A DNA stretch of 64,000 nt from Caryophanales bacterium UBA6877 (GCA_002451465.1 DKCJ01000024.1:21578-85577), one strand, 5' to 3'; numbered from the stretch's first letter, positions 37,401 through 45,740 are shown. The notes: generated by a model from the letters alone, not told the origin. A program made the numbers and translations.

Positions 37401-38119
37401 TTAACAAAAATCTCTTTAAGAGCTTCTTTTACATTTTTGGTTTTATCTTTTTCAAATGTACTTCTAAGTGTTTCTCTATCGCCAAAAAGTTCATAAAGTT
37501 TCTTTTCATCATCAAAACCAACTGCTTTTAAAACAACAGTTGCTTCCATTTTTCTTTGACGATCAATTCTTACCCATAAAAAACCTTTAGTATCACTTTC
37601 AAATTGTAACCAAGTTCCACGGGTTGGAATTAAATCTGCACCATAAGTATAATTACCTGATTTTAAATCAACACTTTTGCTTAAATATGCACCAGGGGAA
37701 CGAACAATTTGACTAACAATAACTCTTTCAGCACCATTTACAATAAATGTTCCTGAGTCAGTCATGATAGGAATTTCACCCATAAAAACTTCAGAAGTTT
37801 TAAATTCGTTATTTTGGGTATAATAAAGACCAAGTGTCACTTTAAGTGGAGCACTATATGTTAAATCCCTTCTCTTGCATTCTTCAAACGTATATTTTGG
37901 ATTTTCAAGATGGAATCCTTTATATTCAATTTTAAGTGTGCCATTTGGGTTAGAAATTGGGAATATATCTTTTAATGCTTCATCAATTCCATTACTTAAA
38001 AAACTCTTATAGGATTCGGTTTGAATTTCAACAAGATAAGGTAAAGGTAATTTACCACTAATCTTTGAAAAATTAATACGATCGTTATTAATTTTTGGAT
38101 AATCTTTATAAGATATCAT
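34496..38119 (-). CDS. rpoB: RNA polymerase subunit beta, with Asn at the position of E. coli His526
   Basis: The 1207-residue catalytic partner of beta'. Conserved blocks include GDKMSGRHGNKG and the C-terminal MEVWALEAYGAAYTLQE. The start MISYKDYP overlaps the preceding methyltransferase stop (TAATG) and is preceded by AAGGAG; seven upstream codons lack one. In the rifampicin pocket the chain reads QFMDQTNPLAELANKRRISAL: the residue equivalent to E. coli His526 is Asn (codon 36659-36661), while Asp516 and Ser531 equivalents are kept. Asn here is associated with natural rifampicin insensitivity of mollicutes such as Spiroplasma citri. The acidic C-terminal tail is unusually long. Confidence 0.99.
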   Translation of the reverse strand: MISYKDYPKINNDRINFSKISGKLPLPYLVEIQTESYKSFLSNGIDEALKDIFPISNPNGTLKIEYKGFHLENPKYTFEECKRRDLTYSAPLKVTLGLYYTQNNEFKTSEVFMGEIPIMTDSGTFIVNGAERVIVSQIVRSPGAYLSKSVDLKSGNYTYGADLIPTRGTWLQFESDTKGFLWVRIDRQRKMEATVVLKAVGFDDEKKLYELFGDRETLRSTFEKDKTKNVKEALKEIFVKLKPGEPYTEKGGVDSFQQKFFDPARYDLGVAGRFKYSKKLGIYNRLPGRILAENLFDADGELKYKKGTLLTKEIVDELQNEEFFEKGAATFNFPINPKFDGSGRDKCFVNIVKVYVDEKREKVANIIGTNLNETLHCVTVSDFIAIFSYFMNLMDGFGDTDDIDHLSNRRIRSVGELIQNQFRTGLAKMTKNVQSRLLSTSAVDIQELTPSSLINVRPVNSAIREFFASSQLSQFMDQTNPLAELANKRRISALGPGGLTRDRASMEVRDVHFTHYGRICPIETPEGQNIGLINNLATYAKIDKYGFIKTPYRLIDKKTGKILDETVYLSADEENNHVIAQATKDDIQGDELSNDKIVARFNGKNVLAERQDVDYIDESPMQIVSVAAACIPFLENDDNTRALMGANMQRQALPLLRPHAPYVGTGLEHTIAHDCGLALIAVNDGTVTYTDSKTIKVHEKEGERTYTLTKFEGSNQGTCINQTSIVKKGDKVKKGQIIADGPSMENGDLALGQNVTIAFMTFEGYNYEDAVIMSDRLVKDDVYTTLHIESYEVESRNTKNGEEIITPDVPNTGIEARAHLDSRGIVLVGTDVKENDILVGKVTPRGASEPSPDQKLLDAIFGDKSKDGKDTSLRVPHGGAGTVLDVKIFTREAGDELPPDVNMKVRVYIVQKRKISEGDKMSGRHGNKGVISKILPACDMPFLPDGTPVDILLNPQGVPSRMNIGQVLEVHLGMACKKLGGLKVATPVFDGISNEEILEMMNDAKMPKDGKYTLIDGRTGERFDSRINVGVMYMIKLVHMVDDKLHARATGPYAMVTQQPLGGKAQNGGQRFGEMEVWALEAYGAAYTLQEMMTIKSDDRVGRRRTYEAIIKGQPLPKPSIPEAFKVFTKELMGLSMNVELRDKEGKIIDMDVLARQSQKEEQRSLRSIRNLGQTSNTPADEDEEDEESNDQKIDSSDEEVVKEMME

Positions 38120-38733
38120 TATTTTGCTCCTTTTAAACAAATTATTTTTGTCATACGATATATTTGGTAACCACGTTTTCCTTCTAGTAATTCAACTTTT
38201 TCAAACAATGTTTCTAGAAATTTTTTATGAGATTCAGCACCTTTATCTTTACGTATGACGATAATAAATTGACCGTTTTGATTAAGATGTTTATAAACAT
38301 CTTCATAAATTTCAAATAATTTTAATTTTCCAATACGAATTGGAGGATTAAATATAATAAAATCAAAACTTTTTGCTATGTTTTTAAAACCATCTGATAA
38401 AATAACATCCGCTTCTTCATTATTTAACTTTAAATTGTTTCTAGTTAACTCTAAACAAGTAGAATTAACATCACTCATAAATAAATTTATATTTCTAAAG
38501 AAATATTTAAGCGTTATTCCAACTGGTCCATAGCCACAGCCTAAATCTAATAAATCACCTTTTATATCAAGCTTTAAAACTGAACTAATTAAAAGATATG
38601 ATCCTTCATCAATTCTTGTTTTACTAAAAACGCCATTATTACTTACTAGATGAAATTCATGATTATTAACCGAAAAAACTACGTTATAATCACATTTTTT
38701 TAAATGTTCATCGTGTAAAAAATAATGACTCAT
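38119..38733 (-). CDS. RsmC-like class I SAM methyltransferase (YbxB)
   Basis: A 204-residue methyltransferase of the RsmC/RlmG type, expected to methylate guanine in ribosomal RNA. The SAM site LDLGCGYGPVG and the catalytic NPPIR (IIFNPPI) are visible. It lies between rplL and rpoB, as ybxB does in Bacillus, and its stop overlaps the rpoB start by one base. The exact rRNA position is unproven. Confidence 0.9.
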   Translation of the reverse strand: MSHYFLHDEHLKKCDYNVVFSVNNHEFHLVSNNGVFSKTRIDEGSYLLISSVLKLDIKGDLLDLGCGYGPVGITLKYFFRNINLFMSDVNSTCLELTRNNLKLNNEEADVILSDGFKNIAKSFDFIIFNPPIRIGKLKLFEIYEDVYKHLNQNGQFIIVIRKDKGAESHKKFLETLFEKVELLEGKRGYQIYRMTKIICLKGAK

Positions 38734-38754
38734 ATCCCTCCTAATATAATAGGC

Positions 38755-38791
38755 AAAAACCTGCCAATGCCCAAAATTAGGGCAAGGCAGG
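38755..38791 (-). terminator. Attenuator/processing hairpin between rplL and the rpoB genes
   Basis: On the minus strand CCTGCC-GCCC pairs with GGGC-GGCAGG through a small internal loop (38760-38791) and is followed by TTTTT (38755-38759). It lies 20 bases after the rplL stop. Such partial terminators set the high ratio of L7/L12 to polymerase subunits. Confidence 0.8.
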
Positions 38792-38811
38792 CAATATAAA
38801 ATAATCGAAAA

Positions 38812-39186
38812 CTATTTAATTTCGACTTCTGCGCCAGCAGCGACTAAAGCTTTCTTATGTTCTTCAGCTTCAACTGGTGAAATATGTTCTTTAATTGGGC
38901 TTGGAGCTGCATCAACTAATTTCTTTGCATCCATTAAACCTAAGCCAGTAATAGCTTGGACAGCTTTAATAACTGCAACTTTCTTATCTCCAACAGCCTT
39001 TAAGATTAAGCTAACTTCACTTGGACCTTTCTTAGCTTCTTCTTCGGCTGGAGCAGCACCAGCAGCAACAGGAGCAGCAGCGGTAACGCCAAACTCTTCT
39101 TCAATTGCTTTAACTAAATCATTTAATTCGACAACAGTCATTTCTTTAACAGCAGAAATGATTTCTTCTTTTGTTAATTTTGCCAT
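38812..39186 (-). CDS. rplL: 50S ribosomal protein L7/L12
   Basis: Stalk protein that recruits translation GTPases. The 124 residues contain an N-terminal dimerisation helix pair (1-30), an Ala-rich hinge ([17 protein letters not shown]) and the C-terminal domain with [20 protein letters not shown]. Normal length. Confidence 0.99.
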   Translation of the reverse strand: MAKLTKEEIISAVKEMTVVELNDLVKAIEEEFGVTAAAPVAAGAAPAEEEAKKGPSEVSLILKAVGDKKVAVIKAVQAITGLGLMDAKKLVDAAPSPIKEHISPVEAEEHKKALVAAGAEVEIK

Positions 39187-39222
39187 TTTTATTTCCTCCG
39201 ATAATATTCTTAATGTAATTAA

Positions 39223-39765
39223 CTATTTTGCAGGCTCAACGCTTGCTTCTCCACTAGCTTGTGCTTCAGCACCAGCTGGAGATTTTTTAGCGACTTCGCT
39301 AAGAGAATATGCAAGATTTCTCATTGGAGCTTGTAAAACACTTAATAACATGGATACAAGTCCTTCTTTTGATGGTAACATTGCGACAGTTTGAATATAA
39401 TCTGCATCAACGAATTTTCCATCGAGTAATCCGCCTTTAATCTTTAATCCTTCGTTTAATCTTGTAAATTTACGAATGGCTTTTAAACTACCATTTGTAC
39501 CATCTTTACAAAAGAAATACATATTAGATCCACTAAGTAAGCCTTTAAGTTCATCGCCATATTGTTCACCGATTGCACGGTTAACAAGGGAATTCTTATA
39601 GACAACACTTTTTGCATCTAAAGTACGTAAAGTCTTACGAAGTTCACTGATTTGTTTGACGGTAAGTTTGCTATATTCGCAAACAACGAAAGCATGTGAT
39701 GCTTTAACGTTCTCAGAGACCTCTTGAACAACAGCTGTTTTCGCTTTTAAAACTTGTTTGTTCAT
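39223..39765 (-). CDS. rplJ: 50S ribosomal protein L10
   Basis: Base of the ribosomal stalk, anchoring L7/L12 dimers. The 180-residue chain has the N-terminal globular domain (KQISELRKTLR, YKNSLVNRAI) and the C-terminal helix for L7/L12. The Ala/Gly-rich tail is longer than usual. It is preceded by an L10-leader RNA, through which L10(L12)4 represses its own synthesis. Confidence 0.98.
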   Translation of the reverse strand: MNKQVLKAKTAVVQEVSENVKASHAFVVCEYSKLTVKQISELRKTLRTLDAKSVVYKNSLVNRAIGEQYGDELKGLLSGSNMYFFCKDGTNGSLKAIRKFTRLNEGLKIKGGLLDGKFVDADYIQTVAMLPSKEGLVSMLLSVLQAPMRNLAYSLSEVAKKSPAGAEAQASGEASVEPAK

Positions 39766-39782
39766 TCTTTACCTCCCATTTT

Positions 39783-39880
39783 AATATATTAGGGGCTCAT
39801 ATACATGAGGAATTTATCAACTACCTCGGTAACATAATTAAACACAATTAAGTGTCGTTACGGTCTATGGTATATTAAGC
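39783..39880 (-). ncRNA. Ribosomal protein L10 leader
   Basis: The roughly 100 bases before rplJ on the minus strand include the characteristic blocks CATAGACCGTAACG, ACCGAGGTAG and CCTCATGTATATGAGCCCC, able to form the helices of the Firmicutes L10 leader. It is the mRNA site that L10-L12 binds to repress translation of rplJ-rplL. Confidence 0.8.
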
Positions 39881-39903
39881 CAACTAAACAATTTTATTAA
39901 CAA

Positions 39904-40590
39904 CTACTTTTGATCATTAACACTAACTTTAACGCTTGGACCCATTGTAGTGTGAACTGTACAAATATTAATATATGTACCTTTAACAGCAGCAGGTCTA
40001 ACCTTAACAATTTGGTTAATAATAGTATTAACGTTTTCTTCTAATTTTTCGGTATCAAATCCAACTTTACCAACAAGAATGTTAATATTACCATCCTTAT
40101 CAGCACGATATTCAACTTTACCAGCTTTTAATTCGGTAACCATCTTCTTGATATCTGGACCAACTGTACCAACCTTTGGGTTTGGCATTAATCCTTTAGG
40201 ACCTAAAACACGACCAGCTTTACCAATTTCACCCATCATTTCAGGTGTAGCACAAATAACATCAAAATCGAACCAACCGCCAAGAATCTTTTCTAATAAT
40301 TCTTTGCCACCAGCATAATCAGCACCAGCTGCTTTTGCATCTTCAACTTTTGAAGTAATAGCGCAAACTTTAACGCTTTTACCAGTACCATGTGGAAGAA
40401 CAACTGTACCTCTAATTTGTTGATCAGCTTGTTTTGTATCAATATTTAAATGCATTGATAAACCAACACTACTTTCAAATTTTGTAACGCTTGTCTTTTT
40501 AACAAGTTCACAAGCATCATGAACGCTATATTCTTTTTTAGTATCGATTAACTTTAAAACTTCTCTATATTTTTTACCATGTAATTTCAT
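39904..40590 (-). CDS. rplA: 50S ribosomal protein L1
   Basis: Binds 23S rRNA at the L1 stalk and represses the rplK-rplA mRNA. The 228-residue chain has the usual layout with [37 protein letters not shown] signature (key [14 protein letters not shown]) and [12 protein letters not shown]. Normal length; 13 bases downstream of rplK. Confidence 0.99.
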   Translation of the reverse strand: MKLHGKKYREVLKLIDTKKEYSVHDACELVKKTSVTKFESSVGLSMHLNIDTKQADQQIRGTVVLPHGTGKSVKVCAITSKVEDAKAAGADYAGGKELLEKILGGWFDFDVICATPEMMGEIGKAGRVLGPKGLMPNPKVGTVGPDIKKMVTELKAGKVEYRADKDGNINILVGKVGFDTEKLEENVNTIINQIVKVRPAAVKGTYINICTVHTTMGPSVKVSVNDQK

Positions 40591-40603
40591 AAATTAACCT
40601 CAA

Positions 40604-41017
40604 CTAGTCAACAACATCAACGCCCATATTCTTGGCGCAACCTTCAATGGTTTTCATTGCTGCTTCGATATCATTAGCGTTCAAATCTGGCATCTTATAT
40701 TCAGCAATTTCTTTAATTTGTGCCTTAGTAATCTTTCCAACTTTAGTAGTTTTTGGATTAGCACTTCCTTGTTTAATACCAACAGCCTTCATAATTAATT
40801 CAGCAGTAGGTGTGGTTTTAATTTCCATTGAGTATGTTTTGTCTTCATACGCAGTGATAATAACTGGGACAGTTTGACCTTTTCTATCGGCAGTTTTTGC
40901 GTTAAAATCTGTACAAAATTTTGGCATAACAACGCCAGCACTTGCAAGTTTTGGACCTGGTTTAGCTTCGCCACCAGGGAGTTCCATTTTAACGACTTTA
41001 GCGATTTTCTTACTCAC
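40604..41017 (-). CDS. rplK: 50S ribosomal protein L11
   Basis: Part of the GTPase-associated centre. The 137 residues contain the Pro-rich N-terminal domain (GGEAKPGPKLASAGVVMPKF), where most species have PAPPVGPALG and here it is altered, and the RNA-binding C-terminal domain with KVGKITKAQIKEIAEYKMPDLNA. Normal length. First gene of the rplK-rplA pair, preceded by a structured leader. Confidence 0.97.
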   Translation of the reverse strand: MSKKIAKVVKMELPGGEAKPGPKLASAGVVMPKFCTDFNAKTADRKGQTVPVIITAYEDKTYSMEIKTTPTAELIMKAVGIKQGSANPKTTKVGKITKAQIKEIAEYKMPDLNANDIEAAMKTIEGCAKNMGVDVVD

Positions 41018-41051
41018 TTTCGTTTCCTCCTATAGTGATTAGTGGTTTAAT

Positions 41052-41094
41052 GAAGTTTCGTAACTTCTTCCACCTAGGTTAGTTTTAATAACCC
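41052..41094 (-). promoter_or_regulatory. rplK-rplA leader, probable L1-binding site
   Basis: Two adjacent hairpins lie in the untranslated leader on the minus strand: GGTTA/TAACC (with TTAAAAC loop) and GAAGTT-ACGA-AACTTC, separated by TAGGTG. This is where L1 binds the rplKA mRNA in Bacillus relatives by mimicking its 23S site. Assignment is by position and general shape. Confidence 0.5.
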
Positions 41095-41132
41095 GCATAA
41101 TTTCGATATGCTATAAAAAAATACCAAAAAAC

Positions 41133-41158
41133 GCAAAAAAAATCAAGACTTTTTTTGC
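41133..41158 (-). terminator. A/T-rich hairpin after nusG
   Basis: On the minus strand GCAAAAAAA pairs with TTTTTTTTGC around a 7-base loop and is followed by GTTTTTTGG. It is 24 bases past the nusG stop and could be a weak terminator; possible -35/-10 sites for rplK (TTGATT...TATTTT) overlap it. Confidence 0.4.
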
Positions 41159-41182
41159 TTTCTTTTTAAAATATTAATAATG

Positions 41183-41794
41183 TTATTTACCGCTATCAAA
41201 AGCTTTAACAATATCAGAGAACTCTAATTCTACTGGAGTAAGTTTTCCAAAGAACACAGTATTGACTTTTACTGTACCATTTTCTTTATCAAGAGATGAA
41301 ATTGTACCAATATCACCTTCGAATAATCCTCTAAGGATCTTGACTTTATCACCAACGTGATATTGATCATACATTGAGGCATCAACGACACCAACAATTT
41401 TTAATACAGTTTCCATTTCTCTAGCACCAACTGGAGTTGGTTTTTGTCCACGACCACTAGATCCGACAATACCTGTAACGCCTTCAGTATTACGAACAGC
41501 AAACCAGGCCTCATCGGTCATAATCATTTCAACGAAAATATAACCTGGATATAAATTTTTGATTTTTGGTGGTACATCTTCTAATACACCTGTTTCCTTG
41601 TTAAGTTTTTTCTTTGGTTTTCCATTTTTATCTAAAACTGGAATCTCTTCATTTGCAACAATAACTCTAAAAACCTTGTCATCTAAATTCATTGAATGAA
41701 CACGGTTTTTAATGTTTTCAGCAACTTTATTTTCGTTAGCTGAATAAGTTGTAACTATATACCACTTTTTATTTTGTTGTACTTCATTATCCAT
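41183..41794 (-). CDS. nusG: Transcription elongation/antitermination factor NusG
   Basis: Binds RNA polymerase clamp helices and modulates pausing and coupling to translation. The 203 residues have the NGN domain (KKWYIVTTYSANENKVAENI, YPGYIFVEM, VRNTEGVTGIVGSSG) and the C-terminal KOW motif (GDKVKILRGLFEGDIGTI). A loop of about 20 residues in the NGN domain (DKNGKPKKKLNKETG) is a Firmicutes/mollicute-type insertion. I start at MDNEVQQ, preceded by AGGGGA; an upstream 25-codon extension overlaps secE out of frame. Confidence 0.97.
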   Translation of the reverse strand: MDNEVQQNKKWYIVTTYSANENKVAENIKNRVHSMNLDDKVFRVIVANEEIPVLDKNGKPKKKLNKETGVLEDVPPKIKNLYPGYIFVEMIMTDEAWFAVRNTEGVTGIVGSSGRGQKPTPVGAREMETVLKIVGVVDASMYDQYHVGDKVKILRGLFEGDIGTISSLDKENGTVKVNTVFFGKLTPVELEFSDIVKAFDSGK

Positions 41795-41804
41795 ATTAAA
41801 TCCC

Positions 41805-42005
41805 CTATCTAAGACTTTCAAAAGCATTCCTAAGTTGAGTAATAAGTGTACCAGTTGCAGCATCTTCAATTGCTAGAAAAATAGCTGCAAAAACCGTAAT
41901 TACAATAACTGTAGCAACAGCACCAAAAAATGGTTCACGTTTAATCCAACGAATTCTATGCGCTTCTTTACCAACACCTTTAAAATATCTTACAATTTTA
42001 CCCAT
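41805..42005 (-). CDS. secE: Preprotein translocase subunit SecE
   Basis: A 66-residue single-helix SecE: cytoplasmic amphipathic part VGKEAHRIRWIKRE then a transmembrane helix (VATVIVITVFAAIFLAI). It clamps SecY in the translocon. Order rpmG-secE-nusG is the standard Firmicutes arrangement. Confidence 0.95.
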   Translation of the reverse strand: MGKIVRYFKGVGKEAHRIRWIKREPFFGAVATVIVITVFAAIFLAIEDAATGTLITQLRNAFESLR

Positions 42006-42013
42006 AACTATAC

Positions 42014-42172
42014 CTACTTGCTTTCTTTATGAATCGTATATTTATTGCAACGAGGACAATATTTTCTAATTTCTAACCTTTTTGTAGAATCTTCACTTCT
42101 TTTAGTGGTTGTGTAATTTCTACTTAAACATTCCGAGCAAATTAAAATAACTTTTTTCCTCATATGATTCAT
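42014..42172 (-). CDS. rpmG: 50S ribosomal protein L33
   Basis: A 52-residue gene that is too short for most gene callers. It reads [40 protein letters not shown] and a short tail [12 protein letters not shown]. The two CxxC pairs (CSEC and CPRC) make it the zinc-binding form of L33. The first Met is 5 bases after AGGAAGGA; a second Met is three codons later. It ends 8 bases before secE, as in Bacillus. Confidence 0.93.
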   Translation of the reverse strand: MNHMRKKVILICSECLSRNYTTTKRSEDSTKRLEIRKYCPRCNKYTIHKESK

Positions 42173-42232
42173 TATATTCCTTCCTAGTCTATAAGAATAT
42201 AGAAAATATTAGAAAGATTGTCAATATCCAAT

Positions 42233-42874
42233 TTAATTGGAATCTCCAATTTCAATATTATTTTGTTTTAGATAATTCTTAATTTTCTTTTTCCCAGAAT
42301 TAAAATACTTAATACAATCTCGGTATTTTAAATTACAATCTCTAGATATTTCTTTAAAAGAATATGATTTAAGATAATAATGATATACCATTTTTTCTTT
42401 ATTATTTATAATATTTGATTTCTCGCCAAGAATAATATTTGATAATTCAGATTCTCCAATTTGTGTTTTATTAACATCGTCCATATTATTTAAATAAGTA
42501 TCGTTTTCAAAATAATCTTCTTCCTTACCAATTGCTCTTACTTCACTAACACGAGTTAAACCAGTTTCTTTTTTAATAATTGTTCTTAAACGATTGAAAT
42601 AAAGATATTTATAAAAACTTAAAACTGTTCCTCTAGTTTCATCATATCTTTCTAAGAGTTGCATGAAACAATAAATATATTCTTCATCTAAATCTCTTAA
42701 ATTTAATCCAGCTTTCTTCGCTTGATAGTAAAAATGATATTGAACATTTTTACAAGCACCAACAAGCGAATCAAAAAGTATTCTTTGAAAACTCTTTTCT
42801 CCACATAAACTTCGTCTTAAATAATCTTTTGCGACCTCATCGTTTGAAAGGTCCATTAAAATAGCTTTTTTCAT
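42233..42874 (-). CDS. SigH-like sigma-70 family factor
   Basis: A 213-residue protein in the position of sigH in Bacillus (between rlmB and rpmG). The middle part DLDEEYIYCFMQLLERYDET and SFYKYLYFNRLRTIIKKETG fits sigma region 2, and YYLKSYSFKEISRDCNLKYRDCIKYF fits the helix-turn-helix of region 4. It is highly divergent from B. subtilis SigH. The start MKKAILMD has AAGGAGG upstream; nine more upstream codons do not. It may direct a small competence or stress regulon; no sporulation genes are in the window. Confidence 0.7.
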   Translation of the reverse strand: MKKAILMDLSNDEVAKDYLRRSLCGEKSFQRILFDSLVGACKNVQYHFYYQAKKAGLNLRDLDEEYIYCFMQLLERYDETRGTVLSFYKYLYFNRLRTIIKKETGLTRVSEVRAIGKEEDYFENDTYLNNMDDVNKTQIGESELSNIILGEKSNIINNKEKMVYHYYLKSYSFKEISRDCNLKYRDCIKYFNSGKKKIKNYLKQNNIEIGDSN

Positions 42875-42913
42875 AAAAGCCTCCTTAGGAATCATCAACA
42901 ACTACAGCACAAT

Positions 42914-43621
42914 CTATTTTCTTGTGCTTAGTTCATACAAAACGATTGCGCAAGAAACCGATGCATTAAGACAACTTACATGTCCTTTCATCGGAATTTT
43001 TGTCATGAAATCGCAATTTTTTCTAACAAGTCGAGAAATTCCATATCCTTCACTACCAACAACAATAGCAAGTGAACAATCTTTTGGAATCGATTTAAGA
43101 TCATCTTTTGCTTCACCAGCAAGTCCAACTACCCAAAAATTATTTTTCTTCAATACTTCAATTGATTGGGATAAATTTGCAACTTCGCAACATTTGACAT
43201 AATTAATGGCTCCAGAGGATGTTGCGGCAACTGTTTGATTTAAAGAAACATTATTACGCTTTTTAAAAATAACTCCAGAGACACCAAAAACATCGCAACT
43301 TCTCAATATTGCTCCTAAGTTATGTGGATCACTTAATTCATCTAGTATAACAATTATAGGATTTTCAATATTTTTGCTAGATTCAATGATTTCACCTAAA
43401 GAATACAACTTATAATCTTTTGCGATAGCTACACAACCTTGATTATCAAAGCCATATTTTTTAATAAATTCATTTTTAGTTAGTTTAAAAAGAGGAATAT
43501 GTTTTTCTTTTGCTAAATCAAGAATATTTTGGTTGCCAAAAGAATCACTATAAAATAACTTTAACACTCTATTAGCTTTTAAAGACTCGTATATTGAGTT
43601 GTTTGAAATTAATTTAATCAT
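42914..43621 (-). CDS. rlmB: 23S rRNA 2'-O-methyltransferase, TrmH family
   Basis: A 235-residue SpoU/TrmH-family methyltransferase with a deep trefoil knot: motif 1 VILDELSDPHNLGAILRSCDVFG, motif 2 LAIVVGSEGYGISRLVRKNCD and motif 3 IPMKGHVSCLNASVSCAIVLYE. The N-terminal part is the L30e-like RNA-binding domain. RlmB methylates a 23S rRNA guanosine. No clear ribosome site precedes its ATG. Neighbours match the Bacillus cysS-rlmB cluster, though yacP is absent. Confidence 0.92.
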   Translation of the reverse strand: MIKLISNNSIYESLKANRVLKLFYSDSFGNQNILDLAKEKHIPLFKLTKNEFIKKYGFDNQGCVAIAKDYKLYSLGEIIESSKNIENPIIVILDELSDPHNLGAILRSCDVFGVSGVIFKKRNNVSLNQTVAATSSGAINYVKCCEVANLSQSIEVLKKNNFWVVGLAGEAKDDLKSIPKDCSLAIVVGSEGYGISRLVRKNCDFMTKIPMKGHVSCLNASVSCAIVLYELSTRK

Positions 43622-43657
43622 AATTTTTTAAAATAAGATAGTAATATTTTTTTATTT

Positions 43658-44407
43658 TTAAATTTTTTCGATATTTAAAGGATTTATTTCAATTTTAAGT
43701 AAGTTAATAAATTCTTCAATTCTTTTTTTATCATCAGTAGCAATTGCAAAAGTAATTCTTAAGATTCTTGTTTCATCATATTTTCCGAGTGTAACGTCTA
43801 AATCTTTAATTGTAAGATTAGCTTGATCACCAAGTTCTAAAATTTTTGTGATAGCATCTGTCTCTCTTTTTACAATAATCATCATATTAATGCTTTTTCT
43901 AACTGCAAAATTTTCAAGCTTAACAAGTAAACTTAAAACAAGAAGAGCAAGTAAAGTTGCAATTGTTGCAATAATAAACCAACCATTACCACAAGCAACA
44001 CCAATTGCCATTGACATCCATAAAGTTGTAGCGGTTGTTAAGCCTTTAACTGAAACACCATTATGAATAATTGTTCCAGCCCCTAAAAAACCAGCACCAC
44101 TTACAATACCTGCAGTAATTCTTGATTTATCAAAATTACCGCCAATACTATTTAATCCACCATAAATTGAAATAACAGTTAAAAGGCAGCAACCAAGCGA
44201 AAATAAAACATGCGTTCTTAATCCTGCAGCATGTCCGCTAACTTCTCTTTGGTATCCAATACATCCGCCAAGAACAATAGATAATAAAAGCGAAATAATA
44301 ACTAATGCAAAATTACCCCAAGATCCAAGATTATTGAAAAAATCAATAATAATTCCATCTAAAGTAAAACTATCAGTATTATTTGCTAAAACAACAAAAT
44401 TCATCAT
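43658..44407 (-). CDS. MgtC/SapB family membrane protein
   Basis: A 249-residue protein with an N-terminal membrane domain (LLSIVLGGCIGYQREVSGHAAGLRTHVLFSLG with key GYQRE and GLRTH, then ITAGIVSGAGFLGAGTI) and a C-terminal ACT-like domain. MgtC proteins act in Mg2+ homeostasis and acid or host stress. The start MMNFVV follows AAAGGTG within the end of cysS; its ATG is 2 bases from the cysS stop. In Bacillus mrnC occupies this slot. Confidence 0.88.
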   Translation of the reverse strand: MMNFVVLANNTDSFTLDGIIIDFFNNLGSWGNFALVIISLLLSIVLGGCIGYQREVSGHAAGLRTHVLFSLGCCLLTVISIYGGLNSIGGNFDKSRITAGIVSGAGFLGAGTIIHNGVSVKGLTTATTLWMSMAIGVACGNGWFIIATIATLLALLVLSLLVKLENFAVRKSINMMIIVKRETDAITKILELGDQANLTIKDLDVTLGKYDETRILRITFAIATDDKKRIEEFINLLKIEINPLNIEKI

Positions 44408-44408
44408 C

Positions 44409-45740
44409 TTACAACACACCTTTACTAATTAATTCATTTCTTAATAAATCACTTTTAGTGAAATTTTTCGCTTTTTTTGCTTCAAGATATTCTTTATATA
44501 AAGCAATATCTTCTTTATTGAATTCAATAACTTTATTATGTAAACCTAAAATATATACCATGTCTTGTAATGTATAAAAATAATCTTCTAAAGTTTTTAA
44601 ATCCCCATTAGGTTTTCTTAATTCAACATTTGCACCCTTAATTGTTTCTAAAAGTTCTGTCACAGCATTTGGTAAATTAATATCATCAGCCAAAGCTGAT
44701 AAAAACTTCTCAATTTTAGTTGATTTTCCAAATAATTGACCACCTTCTACAGCAATTTTTAAATTAAGTTGTTTCCATACATTTTGAAGTTTTTGTAATG
44801 TTAATCTTGTTTCATTTGCAACTTCATCAGTAAAATTTAAAATTGAACGATATTGGCAATTAAGTAAAAGCAAACGGACTACATCCGCACCATATTCTTT
44901 AATACCATCTTTAGCTAGGATAACATTTCCAAGGGATTTAGACATTTTTTCATTATTGATATTCATCATTCCATTATGAATCCAATAATTAGCGATAGTA
45001 TTATGATGTGTGGCTTCCGCTTGAGCAATTTCATTTTCGTGATGTGGAAAAATTAAATCATGTCCACCGCCATGAATATCAATCATTCCACCAAAAATTG
45101 TATCAATCATGACACAACATTCAGTGTGCCATCCAGGTCTTCCGTCTCCCCATTTTGTATGCCACTTTATACCTACATCAGTTTTTTTCCAAAGAGCAAA
45201 ATCATATGGATTACGTTTTTTGTCGTTAGTGGCAATTCTTTGTCCAGCATTCAATTCGTTAAGTTTTATATTTGATAAAATTCCATAATTTGGAACACTT
45301 GTGACATCAAAAAATACATCCCCATCCACGACATATGCAGCACCAATATTAACCAAATTTTCAATATATTTAATAATATATGGCATATATTCTGTAACAC
45401 GTGGGTTTTTATATGCTTTTAAACAATTTAATGAATCAAGACATGCTCTATAACTTGCAATATATCTATTAGCAATCTCAAGTTCGCTAACACCTTCTTG
45501 AATGGCTTTATTAATAATCTTATCATCAACATCGGTATAGTTACTAACGTATTTTACATCGTATCCTACATATTTTAAAAAGCGAACCAATGTATCAAAA
45601 ATAACAACTGGTCGCATATTACCAATATGTGGTTCGTTATAAACTGTTGGTCCACAACAATAAATACTAACCTCATTAGGTTTAATTGTTTTAAAAAGTT
45701 GAATACTATTTGTTAAAGTGTTATAAAATTTAATTTCCAT
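44409..45740 (-). CDS. cysS: Cysteinyl-tRNA synthetase
   Basis: Charges tRNA-Cys. The 443 residues from MEIKFYNTLT contain the class I signature PHIGNMRP (HIGH-like HIGN), the zinc-binding Cys in YCCGPTVYN, GWHTECCVM, HHENEIAQAEA and the KMSKS motif. The longer open frame would begin at 45809, but no ribosome site supports it. The start at 45740 is preceded directly by an extended -10 box and no Shine-Dalgarno, so the mRNA may be leaderless. Confidence 0.95.
   Translation of the reverse strand: MEIKFYNTLTNSIQLFKTIKPNEVSIYCCGPTVYNEPHIGNMRPVVIFDTLVRFLKYVGYDVKYVSNYTDVDDKIINKAIQEGVSELEIANRYIASYRACLDSLNCLKAYKNPRVTEYMPYIIKYIENLVNIGAAYVVDGDVFFDVTSVPNYGILSNIKLNELNAGQRIATNDKKRNPYDFALWKKTDVGIKWHTKWGDGRPGWHTECCVMIDTIFGGMIDIHGGGHDLIFPHHENEIAQAEATHHNTIANYWIHNGMMNINNEKMSKSLGNVILAKDGIKEYGADVVRLLLLNCQYRSILNFTDEVANETRLTLQKLQNVWKQLNLKIAVEGGQLFGKSTKIEKFLSALADDINLPNAVTELLETIKGANVELRKPNGDLKTLEDYFYTLQDMVYILGLHNKVIEFNKEDIALYKEYLEAKKAKNFTKSDLLRNELISKGVL

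Noticed and set aside
41795..41869. A 25-residue N-terminal extension of NusG.
   Set aside because: It overlaps secE out of frame; the internal ATG has a ribosome site and matches the usual NusG start.
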